NCBI RefSeq assembly: GCF_040518285.1
Contig: NZ_CP155449.1
Coordinates: 2,914,001-2,978,000 of the forward strand
Source of the DNA: Knoellia sp. S7-12
GTDB lineage: Bacteria > Actinomycetota > Actinomycetes > Actinomycetales > Dermatophilaceae
DNA length: 64,000 nucleotides
Reading direction: 5' to 3'
Shown piece by piece: positions 37,818 through 45,458 of this stretch. Each line of letters begins with the position of its first letter. The first letter of the stretch is position 1. Below the pieces are notes generated by a model, which worked only from the letters and a program-made list of their open reading frames with translations, did no database searches and was not told where the DNA came from. Position numbers and translations under genes: made by a program.

Positions 37818-39067
37818 CAGGCCGCTCCACTCGCCCGACGGGCGCGCTCGACGACACCGGGCAGCGCCGCGAGGAACGCGTCGACGTCGCCGTCGGTCGA
37901 CGTGTGGCCGAGCGACAGTCGCAGGGCCCCACGCGCCTCGGCCTCGGGATAGCCCATGGCAAGAAGCACGTGACTCGGCTGTGGGACACCGGCCTGGCAC
38001 GCCGAACCGGTCGAGCACTCCACACCCGCCGCGTCGAGGAGATAGAGGAGCGAGTCGCCCTCGCAGCCGGGGACGAGCAGATGCGCGTTGCCCGGGAGTC
38101 GGTCCGTGGCGTCGCCCTCGGTCCAGCAGCCACTCACACTGATGCCGAGTTCGAGCCCCAGCGCGCTACCGATGAGCCGGTCCCGCAGGACGGTGAGGCG
38201 CTTGGCCTCGACGTCCCGCTCGGCGACCGCTTCGGTCAGAGCCACAGCAAACGCGCGTATGCCGGCCGCGTCGAGAGTGCCTGAGCGCACCTGCCGCTCC
38301 TGCCCACCTCCGTGGACGAGCGGGACGAGTCGGGCATCGCGGCGTGCAAGCAGGGCTCCGACACCGACAGGGCCACCGACCTTGTGGGCTGACACGGTCA
38401 TGAGGTCGGCCCCGCTCGCAGCGAAGTCGACGGGAAGCTGACCGACGGCCTGGACGGCATCGGTGTGGAACGGCACACCGGCCTCGCGGGCCACGGCGGC
38501 GAGTTCGGCCACGGGCTGCACGGTCCCGACCTCGTTGTTCGCCCACATGACGCTGACGACGGCGACGCCCCCCGCGTCGGCACCGTCGGCACCGTCGGCA
38601 CTGTTGGCACCGTCGGCACTGTTGGCACTGTTGGCACTGGCGAGCACGGGAGTGATCGCGGCCCGCAGGTCGTCGACCAGGATGTGGCCGCAGCGATCCG
38701 GCTCCAGCCAGGTGACCTCCGCGCCCTGCGCCTTCACGAGGTGCTCGACCGGGTCGAGGACGGCATGGTGTTCGATGCCGCCCACGACGAGACGGCGGGC
38801 TCCCACGGAAGCCAGCCGTGCGGCATACGTGCCCTTGATGGCCAGGTTGTCGGCCTCGGTGCCGCCGGACGTGAAGACGACCTCGGACGGTCGGGCGCTG
38901 AGCGCTCCGGCGATCTCCTCGCGCGACTCCTCGACGACCGCGCGAGCTGCGCGACCGGAGGTGTGCAGCGAGGACGGGTTGCCACCGCGCTCACTCTGTT
39001 CGATCCACGCAGCACGAGCAGACGCCCGCATGGGGGTCGTCGCAGCATGGTCCAGGTACGCGCTCAC
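37817..39067 (-). CDS. Cysteine desulfurase (IscS/NifS class)
   Basis: A 416-residue PLP enzyme supplying persulfide sulfur, here most likely to the coupled mnmA. It begins YLDHAATTP; the PLP Lys is K229 in [12 protein letters not shown], and the catalytic Cys is C357 in STGSACQAG. Residues 144-164 are a seven-unit run of [Ser/Gly]-Ala-[Asn/Asp] encoded by a 9-bp tandem repeat, an insertion absent from standard family members. The GTG start follows a TAGAAT -10 box by exactly 6 nt, so the transcript is probably leaderless. Confidence 0.93.
   Translation of the reverse strand: MSAYLDHAATTPMRASARAAWIEQSERGGNPSSLHTSGRAARAVVEESREEIAGALSARPSEVVFTSGGTEADNLAIKGTYAARLASVGARRLVVGGIEHHAVLDPVEHLVKAQGAEVTWLEPDRCGHILVDDLRAAITPVLASANSANSADGANSADGADGADAGGVAVVSVMWANNEVGTVQPVAELAAVAREAGVPFHTDAVQAVGQLPVDFAASGADLMTVSAHKVGGPVGVGALLARRDARLVPLVHGGGQERQVRSGTLDAAGIRAFAVALTEAVAERDVEAKRLTVLRDRLIGSALGLELGISVSGCWTEGDATDRLPGNAHLLVPGCEGDSLLYLLDAAGVECSTGSACQAGVPQPSHVLLAMGYPEAEARGALRLSLGHTSTDGDVDAFLAALPGVVERARRASGAA
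38576..38638. repeat. Seven-copy 9-bp tandem repeat inside the cysteine desulfurase gene
   Basis: Seven contiguous copies of GTYGGCACY. The frame is kept because the unit is 9 bp, and the encoded residues form a polar loop. Such repeats are prone to copy-number change by slippage. Confidence 0.9.
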
Positions 39068-39073
39068 CAGCCG

Positions 39074-39079
39074 ATTCTA
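39074..39079 (-). promoter_or_regulatory. -10 box of a leaderless cysteine desulfurase promoter
   Basis: TAGAAT on the minus strand lies 6 nt before the GTG at 39067. Confidence 0.5.
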
Positions 39080-39094
39080 CGTTCCGTCCTCATG

Positions 39095-39174
39095 AACCAC
39101 TGATTGCCCTTTCGGCTGGCCCCCGAACCACTGATTGCCCGTTTGACCAGTGGCCGAACGGGCAATCAGTGGTT
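39095..39174 (-). terminator. etfA terminator with duplicated left arm
   Basis: AACCACTGATTGCCCGTT (39126-39143) and its exact complement (39157-39174) form an 18-bp stem starting 9 bases after the etfA stop. A second direct copy of the first 15 bases lies at 39095-39109 and could pair with the same right arm, giving two mutually exclusive hairpins. Confidence 0.8.
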
Positions 39175-39182
39175 GTGGTGCG

Positions 39183-40139
39183 TCAGGCCTTGGCCTTCTT
39201 GACGGCCTCGGTCGCCTGCGGGAGGACGGTGAACAGGTCACCGACGACGCCGAAGTCGACGAGCTCGAAGATCGGTGCCTCTTCGTCCTTGTTGATCGCG
39301 ATGATCGTCTTGGACGTCTGCATGCCGGCGCGGTGCTGGATCGCACCCGAGATGCCCGCCGCGACATAGAGCTGCGGTGAGACCTGCTTGCCGGTCTGGC
39401 CGACCTGGTTGCTGTGCGGGTACCAGCCGGCGTCGACGGCCGCGCGCGAGGCACCGACCGCAGCACCGAGGGTGTCGGCGAACTGCTCGACCGGACCGAA
39501 GTCGCCACCCGTGCCACGACCGCCGGAGACGACGATCTTGGCCTCGGTGAGCTCCGGGCGACCCGTCGCCTCCTTGGGCTTGGACTCGGTGATCTTGGCG
39601 GCCTTGGCGGCGTCCGAGAGGGTGAGGTCGATCTTCTCGAGCACCCCTGCGGCCGGAGCCGGCTCGATCGCAACCGAGTTGGGCTTGACCGCGACGATGG
39701 CGGCGCCCTTGGTGATCGTGGACGTGACCGTGTAGGAACCGGCGAAGACCGACTGGGTCGTCTCGACGCCCTCGCCACCGGCGGTGACGTCGACGGCGTC
39801 GGTGATGACACCCGACTCGGTGCGGATCGCGAGGCGCGCTGCGATCTCCTTGCCGGAGGTGTTGCTCGGGATGAGCACGGCGAGCGGGGAGGTCTTCTCG
39901 ACGACCGACGCGAGGATCTCGGCCTGGGGGGCAACGAGGTACTCAAGGGCGTCGGGGGCGTCATAGACATAGACCTTGGCCGCGCCGTACTTGGCGAGGG
40001 TGACCTGGGCGGTCTCGGCACCGGGGCCGATGTAGACCGCGGAGGGCTCGCCGAGACGGCGGGCGATCGTCAGCAGTTCGGCGGTCGCCTTGCGGATCTT
40101 GCCGCCAACGTGGTCGACGAGGACGAGAACTTCAGCCAT
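39183..40139 (-). CDS. etfA: Electron transfer flavoprotein subunit alpha
   Basis: A 318-residue ETF-alpha. The N-terminal half starts [27 protein letters not shown]; the C-terminal FAD-binding domain holds [69 protein letters not shown]. With EtfB it carries electrons from acyl-CoA dehydrogenases to the membrane quinone pool via ETF-quinone oxidoreductase. It lies 13 bases after etfB on the same strand. Confidence 0.96.
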   Translation of the reverse strand: MAEVLVLVDHVGGKIRKATAELLTIARRLGEPSAVYIGPGAETAQVTLAKYGAAKVYVYDAPDALEYLVAPQAEILASVVEKTSPLAVLIPSNTSGKEIAARLAIRTESGVITDAVDVTAGGEGVETTQSVFAGSYTVTSTITKGAAIVAVKPNSVAIEPAPAAGVLEKIDLTLSDAAKAAKITESKPKEATGRPELTEAKIVVSGGRGTGGDFGPVEQFADTLGAAVGASRAAVDAGWYPHSNQVGQTGKQVSPQLYVAAGISGAIQHRAGMQTSKTIIAINKDEEAPIFELVDFGVVGDLFTVLPQATEAVKKAKA

Positions 40140-40152
40140 GGGTGGATTCTCC

Positions 40153-40944
40153 TCAGAGGAACTTCTGGGCGGACAGGTACTCGGCGAGCTTGGTGCCACC
40201 ATCGCCCTCATCGGTGACGATCTGGCCCTGCTCACGCGGCGGACGCTTGGTGAAGGACGTCACCTTGGTCCACGCGGCGTCCAGGCCGACCTGACCCGCG
40301 TCGACACCCAGGTCAGCGAGCGTCCAGGTGTCGACCGGCTTCTTCTTGGCGGCCATGATCCCCTTGAACGAGGGGTAGCGGGGCTCGTTGATCTGGTCGG
40401 TGACCGACACGAGCGCCGGCAGCACCGACGTGATCGTCTCGGACGCGGCGTCACCATCGCGACGGATCGTGACCGACTGACCCTCGAGGGTCAGCTCGGA
40501 GGCGTAGGTGACCTGCGGGAGGCCCAGGCGCTCGGCGACCATCGCGGGAACAACACCCATGACGCCGTCGGTCGAGGACATGCCCATGAGGACGAGGTCG
40601 GGGTTGCTGCCACCGGAGGTCTTCTTGATCGCCTCGGCCAGGATGAGCGACGTCGCGGCGGCGTCGGAGCCGTGGATGGCCTCGTCGCTCACGTGGACGG
40701 CCTTGTCGGCTCCCATCTGCAGGGCCTTCTTGACCGCGTTGACGGCCTGCTCGGGACCAACGGTCACGACGGTGACCTCGCCTTCACCGGCCTCGGCGAG
40801 TTTGAGCGCCTCCTCGACGGCGTACTCGTCGATCTCCGACAGGAGACCTTCGACGCCTTCGCGGTCCGTGGTGCTGTCGGCCTCGTTGAAGGTTCGGTCG
40901 GACTGTGCGTCAGGCACGTACTTGACGCAGACGACGATGTTCAT
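40153..40944 (-). CDS. etfB: Electron transfer flavoprotein subunit beta
   Basis: A 263-residue ETF-beta: MNIVVCVKYVPDAQSDRTF at the N-terminus and the AMP-binding segment DLVLMGMSSTDGVMGVVPAMVAERLGLPQVTY. The recognition loop for acyl-CoA dehydrogenases (KKKPVDTWTLADLG) is present near the C-terminus. First gene of the etfBA operon; a 16-bp palindrome and a GTATGCCG octamer lie in its 5' region. Confidence 0.95.
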   Translation of the reverse strand: MNIVVCVKYVPDAQSDRTFNEADSTTDREGVEGLLSEIDEYAVEEALKLAEAGEGEVTVVTVGPEQAVNAVKKALQMGADKAVHVSDEAIHGSDAAATSLILAEAIKKTSGGSNPDLVLMGMSSTDGVMGVVPAMVAERLGLPQVTYASELTLEGQSVTIRRDGDAASETITSVLPALVSVTDQINEPRYPSFKGIMAAKKKPVDTWTLADLGVDAGQVGLDAAWTKVTSFTKRPPREQGQIVTDEGDGGTKLAEYLSAQKFL

Positions 40945-41013
40945 GCGTGTCTCGTCCTCATCTGTGGGTGGGTAGATACGTTCACGGTCGAGCGTATGCC
41001 GCGTGCTCGCCCT

Positions 41014-41029
41014 CCGGAGAATTCTCCGG
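41014..41029. promoter_or_regulatory. 16-bp perfect palindrome upstream of etfBA
   Basis: CCGGAGAATTCTCCGG lies 70 bases before the etfB start and 127 before the divergent HAD gene. It could be a repressor operator; the cognate regulator is not identifiable here. Confidence 0.5.
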
Positions 41030-41155
41030 GCGTGATGGTGGGCACAGAAATCTTTGCCGTGACTCCCCCGCCCACTCCCGGCTGTGAGTGAGAGACCATC
41101 GATGGAGAGCGAGACGGACCGCGCGAGAGCTGCCCACCCACGAGGAGGAGAACCC

Positions 41156-41758
41156 GTGTTCAAGGTGCTGCTGCTCGACCTCGACGGGGTCCTTCGCGTC
41201 TGGGATCCAGACCTGACCGCGACGGTCGAGTTGGCTCATGGGCTCCCCACCGGGACCTTGTCCGTCGCCGCGTTCGCCCCTCACCGGCTCCTTCCGGCTC
41301 TCACGGGGGACGTCGACGACCAGGCCTGGCGGGATTCGGTCGTCGAGGCCGTCGCCGCCGACCACGGTGACGCAGCCCAGGCTGCCGTCCACGACTGGAT
41401 GGGGCCCACGGGCACCGTCGACCACGAGGTTCTCGACATCGTGCGCCACGCCCGCTCGCAGCTGCGTGTCGTGCTCTTCACCAACGCCACCAGCAGGCTG
41501 GGCGACGACCTCGATCGACTCGGGCTGACCGACGAGGTCGACGGGGTCATGAGCAGCGCCGAACTGGGCCTGACCAAGCCCGACCCCGACGTCTTCAGTC
41601 GCACAGCTCTGCAGAACGGCCTGATGTTCAGCGAGATCGCCTTCGTGGACGGCTCCTCGGAGAACGTCGCCACCGCCGAGATCCTCGGGATCCGATCGCA
41701 CCTCTACACAAACGCCGGAGGTCTGCGGGCCTTCGTGGACGCGATCCTCAGTTCTTGA
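41156..41758 (+). CDS. HAD-superfamily hydrolase
   Basis: A 200-residue HAD phosphatase. Motif I is LLLDLDGVL with nucleophile and acid Asp, motif II LFTNAT, motif III the Lys of LGLTKPDPDVF, motif IV FVDGSSENV. The cap between motifs I and II is helical and about 70 residues (C1 type). The small-molecule substrate is unknown. The GTG at 41156 has a GGAGGAG site 5-6 nt upstream, making it the clear start despite longer open frames. Confidence 0.85.
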   Translation: MFKVLLLDLDGVLRVWDPDLTATVELAHGLPTGTLSVAAFAPHRLLPALTGDVDDQAWRDSVVEAVAADHGDAAQAAVHDWMGPTGTVDHEVLDIVRHARSQLRVVLFTNATSRLGDDLDRLGLTDEVDGVMSSAELGLTKPDPDVFSRTALQNGLMFSEIAFVDGSSENVATAEILGIRSHLYTNAGGLRAFVDAILSS

Positions 41759-41780
41759 CCCACCACCGACTTCGTCTGTC

Positions 41781-42584
41781 TCAGGCGCCTTCGAACGTTG
41801 CCTTGCCGGGGCCGCTCTCGATGAACGAAGCCATACCGGCCGCGCGGTCCTTCGTGGCGAAGAGCGATGCGAAGAGCATCCGTTCGATCTCGAGGCCGCT
41901 CTGCAGATCGGTCTCGAGGCCCGAGTCGATGGCCTCCTTGGCCGCACGGATCGCGTAGGCCGGCCCACCGGCATACCGCTTCATCATCGCTTTCGCGGCC
42001 GCCAACAACGGATCAGGACCTCGCTCACTGCCATCATCGAGATCCACGACCTCGTCGACGAGACCGATGGACAGCGCCTCGTCGGCGTCGATGAACCGAC
42101 CCGTGAAGATGAGGTCCTTGGCCTTGGCCGGCCCCACGAGGCGCGCCAGTCGTTGGCTGCCCCCTGCTCCGGGGATGAGTCCGAGAAGCACTTCAGGCTG
42201 GCCGAGCTTGGCGCCCCTGGCCGCGATGCGGAAGTCGCACGCAAGGGTGACTTCGCAGCCACCGCCGAGGGCGTAGCCCGTGATGGCGGCGACGGTCGGC
42301 TTGGGGATCCGGGCGAGGGCACGGGTGAAGTCCTGGAAGAGGTGCGAGTGATCGACCATGTCCGTGTAGGACCAGTCGGCCATCTGCTTGATGTCCACAC
42401 CTGCCGCGAAGACCTTCTCTCCGCCGTAGACGATGACGGCCGAGACGTCCTTGCGCTCGGTCGCCTCGAGGGACGCGGCGATGATGCCGCGCTGCACCTC
42501 ATCGTTGAGAGCGTTCATCGGCGGCCGATCGAGTCGGATGATGCCGATGCCGTCTTCGACCTCGAGGCGGACGAGCTGGGTCAT
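41781..42584 (-). CDS. Enoyl-CoA hydratase/isomerase family protein
   Basis: A 267-residue crotonase-fold enzyme. The oxyanion hole is formed by FAAGVDIKQM and GYALGGGCEVTLACDFRIAA; catalytic Glu candidates occur in GGCEV and QPEVLLGLIPGAGGSQRL, matching hydratases that keep both acids. It should hydrate trans-2-enoyl-CoA in beta-oxidation or act on a related CoA ester. The ATG overlaps the stop of the YbjN-domain gene by one base. The nearby etfBA and upstream acyl-CoA synthetase fit a fatty-acid theme. Confidence 0.9.
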   Translation of the reverse strand: MTQLVRLEVEDGIGIIRLDRPPMNALNDEVQRGIIAASLEATERKDVSAVIVYGGEKVFAAGVDIKQMADWSYTDMVDHSHLFQDFTRALARIPKPTVAAITGYALGGGCEVTLACDFRIAARGAKLGQPEVLLGLIPGAGGSQRLARLVGPAKAKDLIFTGRFIDADEALSIGLVDEVVDLDDGSERGPDPLLAAAKAMMKRYAGGPAYAIRAAKEAIDSGLETDLQSGLEIERMLFASLFATKDRAAGMASFIESGPGKATFEGA

Positions 42585-43117
42585 CAGCTGACCTGCCCCG
42601 GAGTGGATCCGTTGGCGTCGGGGCCGGACTGGCCAGAACCCTCGGGCGCGTCGTTCGGGACCTCGCCCTGGGTCTGTCCCGGCTCGAGGCCGAGCGCACG
42701 CTCGTGCCACAGCTGGACGCCCGAGAGGATGATCGAGGTGCTCACCTGGACGAGGGTCGCGACGTCCGCACCGTCGACGACGAGGTGCTCACTCGTCACG
42801 ACGAGGGTGTTGTTGGCGACGCCGACCTTGACGCAGTTGAGCGACAGGTTGACCTCGTTGCAGGTGGCCGCAACCTTCTCCTTGTCGGCAGCGACCTCTT
42901 CGGGGAGGGTCCATTGACCGAAGATCCGCATGACGGGCAGCTCGCCCTCGGTGACGCGGACGAAGATCGTCTGGTCGTTGGCCTGGTAGGCGACGTCGCC
43001 GTCCGTGTCGATGTTGGGCTGCGCACCTGCATCGACGAGGACATCGAGGACTCGGCCCCGCAGCGGGTGCTCGTTCGCGGGCGGCGGGAAGTTGGGGAGA
43101 GAAGTCGGATCACTCAT
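42584..43117 (-). CDS. YbjN-domain protein
   Basis: A 177-residue protein with one YbjN-type domain (type III chaperone-like fold): LPNFPPPANEHPLRGRVLDVLVDAGAQPNIDTDGDVAYQANDQTIFVRVTEG-LPVMRIFGQW, then VNLSLNCVKVGVANNTLVVTSEHLVVDGADVATLVQ. The C-terminal ~35 residues are Gly/Pro/Asp-rich and disordered. YbjN proteins act in stress or division-linked regulation, but the molecular role is unsettled. AGGTGG precedes the ATG. Coupled to the enoyl-CoA hydratase gene. Confidence 0.78.
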   Translation of the reverse strand: MSDPTSLPNFPPPANEHPLRGRVLDVLVDAGAQPNIDTDGDVAYQANDQTIFVRVTEGELPVMRIFGQWTLPEEVAADKEKVAATCNEVNLSLNCVKVGVANNTLVVTSEHLVVDGADVATLVQVSTSIILSGVQLWHERALGLEPGQTQGEVPNDAPEGSGQSGPDANGSTPGQVS

Positions 43118-43192
43118 GAGTCCACCTTGTCATGCGTCCCGTGCGACGCGCGCGGGAGTGGGTGGCACCGCACCAGCGTCATCGGCTCTCAA

Positions 43193-43198
43193 TAGGCT
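43193..43198 (+). promoter_or_regulatory. -10 box of a leaderless glgX promoter
   Basis: TAGGCT ends exactly 6 nt before the glgX ATG, and there is no ribosome site between. Confidence 0.55.
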
Positions 43199-43204
43199 GC
43201 CGCC

Positions 43205-45370
43205 ATGACGCCACTGACGTCCGCCGCCACCGCGCCCAGCCTCCGTGTCGCCCGCGACCTGCCGCCTGCACCGGGCGTCACCGTCGTGGACGGCGGCATC
43301 GAGGTGAGCGTCTATGCCGGACACGCCGACTCGGTCGAGCTGTGCCTCTTCGACGCGGCTGATGCCGAGGGCTCCACCGAGCGCCGGGTGCCGCTCGTCG
43401 ACCACGCGTTCGGCTGGTGGTTCGGCTTCGTCCCCGACGTCACCGTGGGCCAGCGCTACGGCTTTCGCGTCGGGGGTGCCTGGGACCCCGAGCAGGGGCT
43501 GCGGCACAACCCGAACCAGTTGCTCATGGACCCCTACGCCCGCGCGATCGAGGGTGAGGTCCGCTGGGGACCGAGCGTCTACGGACACGTCGTCGACCAC
43601 ACCACCTGGCACGGCGATGGCTCTGCACCCTCGGAGACCGACTCGGCCCCCGACATGCCGCGATCGGTCGTCATTGACCGCTCCTTCGACTGGGGCGAGG
43701 ACTCACCGCCGGCCGTGACGCGCAGCGAGACCGTGATCTACGAAGCCCACGTCGGCAACCTCACGATGGAGTTGCCGGGGGTGCCGGAGGATCTTCGCGG
43801 GACCTATGCCGGAATGGCGCATCCTGTGACGATCGCCCATCTCACCGAGTTGGGTGTGACCGCGGTCGAACTCCTCCCTGTGCACTCCTTCGCCTCCGAG
43901 CCGGCGCTTGTCCGCAAAGGTCTGGCCAACCACTGGGGCTACAACACGCTGGGGTTCTTTGCTCCTCACGCTGCGTATGCCGCGTCCACCGATCCGCAGG
44001 GCGCCCTCGATGAGTTCAAGGGCATGGTCAAGCTCCTCCACGCCGCCGGGCTCGAAGTGCTGCTCGACGTCGTCTACAACCACACGGCGGAGCAGGACGG
44101 CACGGGCGCGACGCTCATGTTCCGCGGCCTCGACAACCGCGCCTACTACCGGCTCGATGAGCGCGGTCGCGACATCGATGTCACCGGGACGGGCAACACC
44201 CTCGACCTGCGCCATCCGGTCATGTGTCGCCTGGCCCTGGACTCGCTGCGCTACTGGGTGCAGGAGTGTCACGTCGACGGCTTCCGCTTCGACCTCGCCG
44301 TCGCCCTCGGGCGTGGACGCACCGACGAGTTCGACCCCGACCATCCCTTCCTCGTCGGGCTCCGCACCGACCCGGTGCTGTCGGCCACCAAGCTCATCGT
44401 CGAGCCGTGGGACGTCGGCATGCACGGCTGGCGCACCGGGCAGTTCCCGCCGCCGTTCTCCGAGTGGAACGACCGCTTCCGCGACTCCGTGCGTGACTTC
44501 TGGCTGGCCGACCACCGACCGGCCGTCCCCGGGCACGTGGCGCACGGCGTGCAGGACCTCGCCACCCGACTCGCTGGCTCGCGTGACCTCTTCGGTGCCC
44601 GCGACCGCGGCCCGACGGCGTCGATCAACTTCGTCGCGGCCCATGACGGGTTCACGCTCGCCGACCTCACGGCATACGACGAGAAACACAACGAGGACAA
44701 CGGCGAGGACAACAACGACGGCTCCAACGGCAACCACTCCTGGAACCACGGCGTCGAGGGGCCGACCGACGACGAGCAGGTGCTCTCTCGGCGGCGACGC
44801 TCGATGCGCAACCTGCTCGGCACGCTCCTGTTGTCCTCGGGCATCCCCATGATCAACGCCGGCGACGAGTTCGGACGCAGCCAGAACGGCAACAACAACC
44901 CCTACAACCAGGACAACGCGACGACCTGGTTCGACTGGGACCTCGCGCCATGGCAGGACGACCTCCTCGCCACCACACGACACCTCCTCGCGATCCGTCG
45001 GGAGCACCCCGCGCTGCGCCAGCGGACCTGGGCCCTGGGCCGCGAGGTCCACGAGGACGGATCGATCGACCTCGCCTGGTATGCCGCTGACGGCTCACCG
45101 ATGGGGGACTGGTCCTCCCCCGACAACCGCACCCTGCAGATGCTCGTCAACGGCGCCTGGCTCGGACACGAGTCGGTTCTCGTCGTGCTGCACGGCGGCC
45201 AGGACGAGCGACAGGTGACGCTGCCCAAGGCGCCGAGCCTTGCGGCATACCGGCTCCTCTGGGACAGCGCCTGGGAGCGGCCGGAGGACGGCGACCGATC
45301 GGACGCCGGCTCGCAGGTGATTCTCGCGGCGCTCAGCATGCGTGCGTATGCCGTGACCGACCCGACCTGA
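43205..45370 (+). CDS. glgX: Glycogen debranching enzyme GlgX
   Basis: A 721-residue GH13 isoamylase-type debranching enzyme. The N-terminal CBM48 domain (LCLFDAAD...FGWWFGFVPDVTVGQRYGFRVGG) is followed by the barrel: YEAHVGNLTM, VELLPVHSF, LLDVVYNHTAEQ, nucleophile in DGFRFDLAVALGR, acid in IVEPWDVG, and AAHDGFTLADL. It hydrolyses alpha-1,6 branches in limit dextrins during glycogen breakdown. It has a TAGGCT -10 box 6 nt before the ATG and five GTATGCCG-type octamers, in both orientations. Confidence 0.96.
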   Translation: MTPLTSAATAPSLRVARDLPPAPGVTVVDGGIEVSVYAGHADSVELCLFDAADAEGSTERRVPLVDHAFGWWFGFVPDVTVGQRYGFRVGGAWDPEQGLRHNPNQLLMDPYARAIEGEVRWGPSVYGHVVDHTTWHGDGSAPSETDSAPDMPRSVVIDRSFDWGEDSPPAVTRSETVIYEAHVGNLTMELPGVPEDLRGTYAGMAHPVTIAHLTELGVTAVELLPVHSFASEPALVRKGLANHWGYNTLGFFAPHAAYAASTDPQGALDEFKGMVKLLHAAGLEVLLDVVYNHTAEQDGTGATLMFRGLDNRAYYRLDERGRDIDVTGTGNTLDLRHPVMCRLALDSLRYWVQECHVDGFRFDLAVALGRGRTDEFDPDHPFLVGLRTDPVLSATKLIVEPWDVGMHGWRTGQFPPPFSEWNDRFRDSVRDFWLADHRPAVPGHVAHGVQDLATRLAGSRDLFGARDRGPTASINFVAAHDGFTLADLTAYDEKHNEDNGEDNNDGSNGNHSWNHGVEGPTDDEQVLSRRRRSMRNLLGTLLLSSGIPMINAGDEFGRSQNGNNNPYNQDNATTWFDWDLAPWQDDLLATTRHLLAIRREHPALRQRTWALGREVHEDGSIDLAWYAADGSPMGDWSSPDNRTLQMLVNGAWLGHESVLVVLHGGQDERQVTLPKAPSLAAYRLLWDSAWERPEDGDRSDAGSQVILAALSMRAYAVTDPT

Positions 45371-45446
45371 CCGCGCTCCGGGCGCCGTTCCGGCGCATGT
45401 CCTCCGGTCCTGTGGATAAGTCGACGGCCGCTCTTGGTTGTGTCTC

Positions 45447-45452
45447 TAGCGT
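45447..45452 (+). promoter_or_regulatory. -10 box of a leaderless promoter for the EssC-like gene
   Basis: TAGCGT lies exactly 6 nt before the ATG at 45459; the start codon itself lies within a GTATGCCG octamer. Confidence 0.5.
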
Positions 45453-45458
45453 TCACGT

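Noticed and set aside
38576..38638. CRISPR-like repeat
   Set aside because: Units are 9 bp, contiguous, without spacers, and in frame within a conserved enzyme gene; it is a minisatellite.
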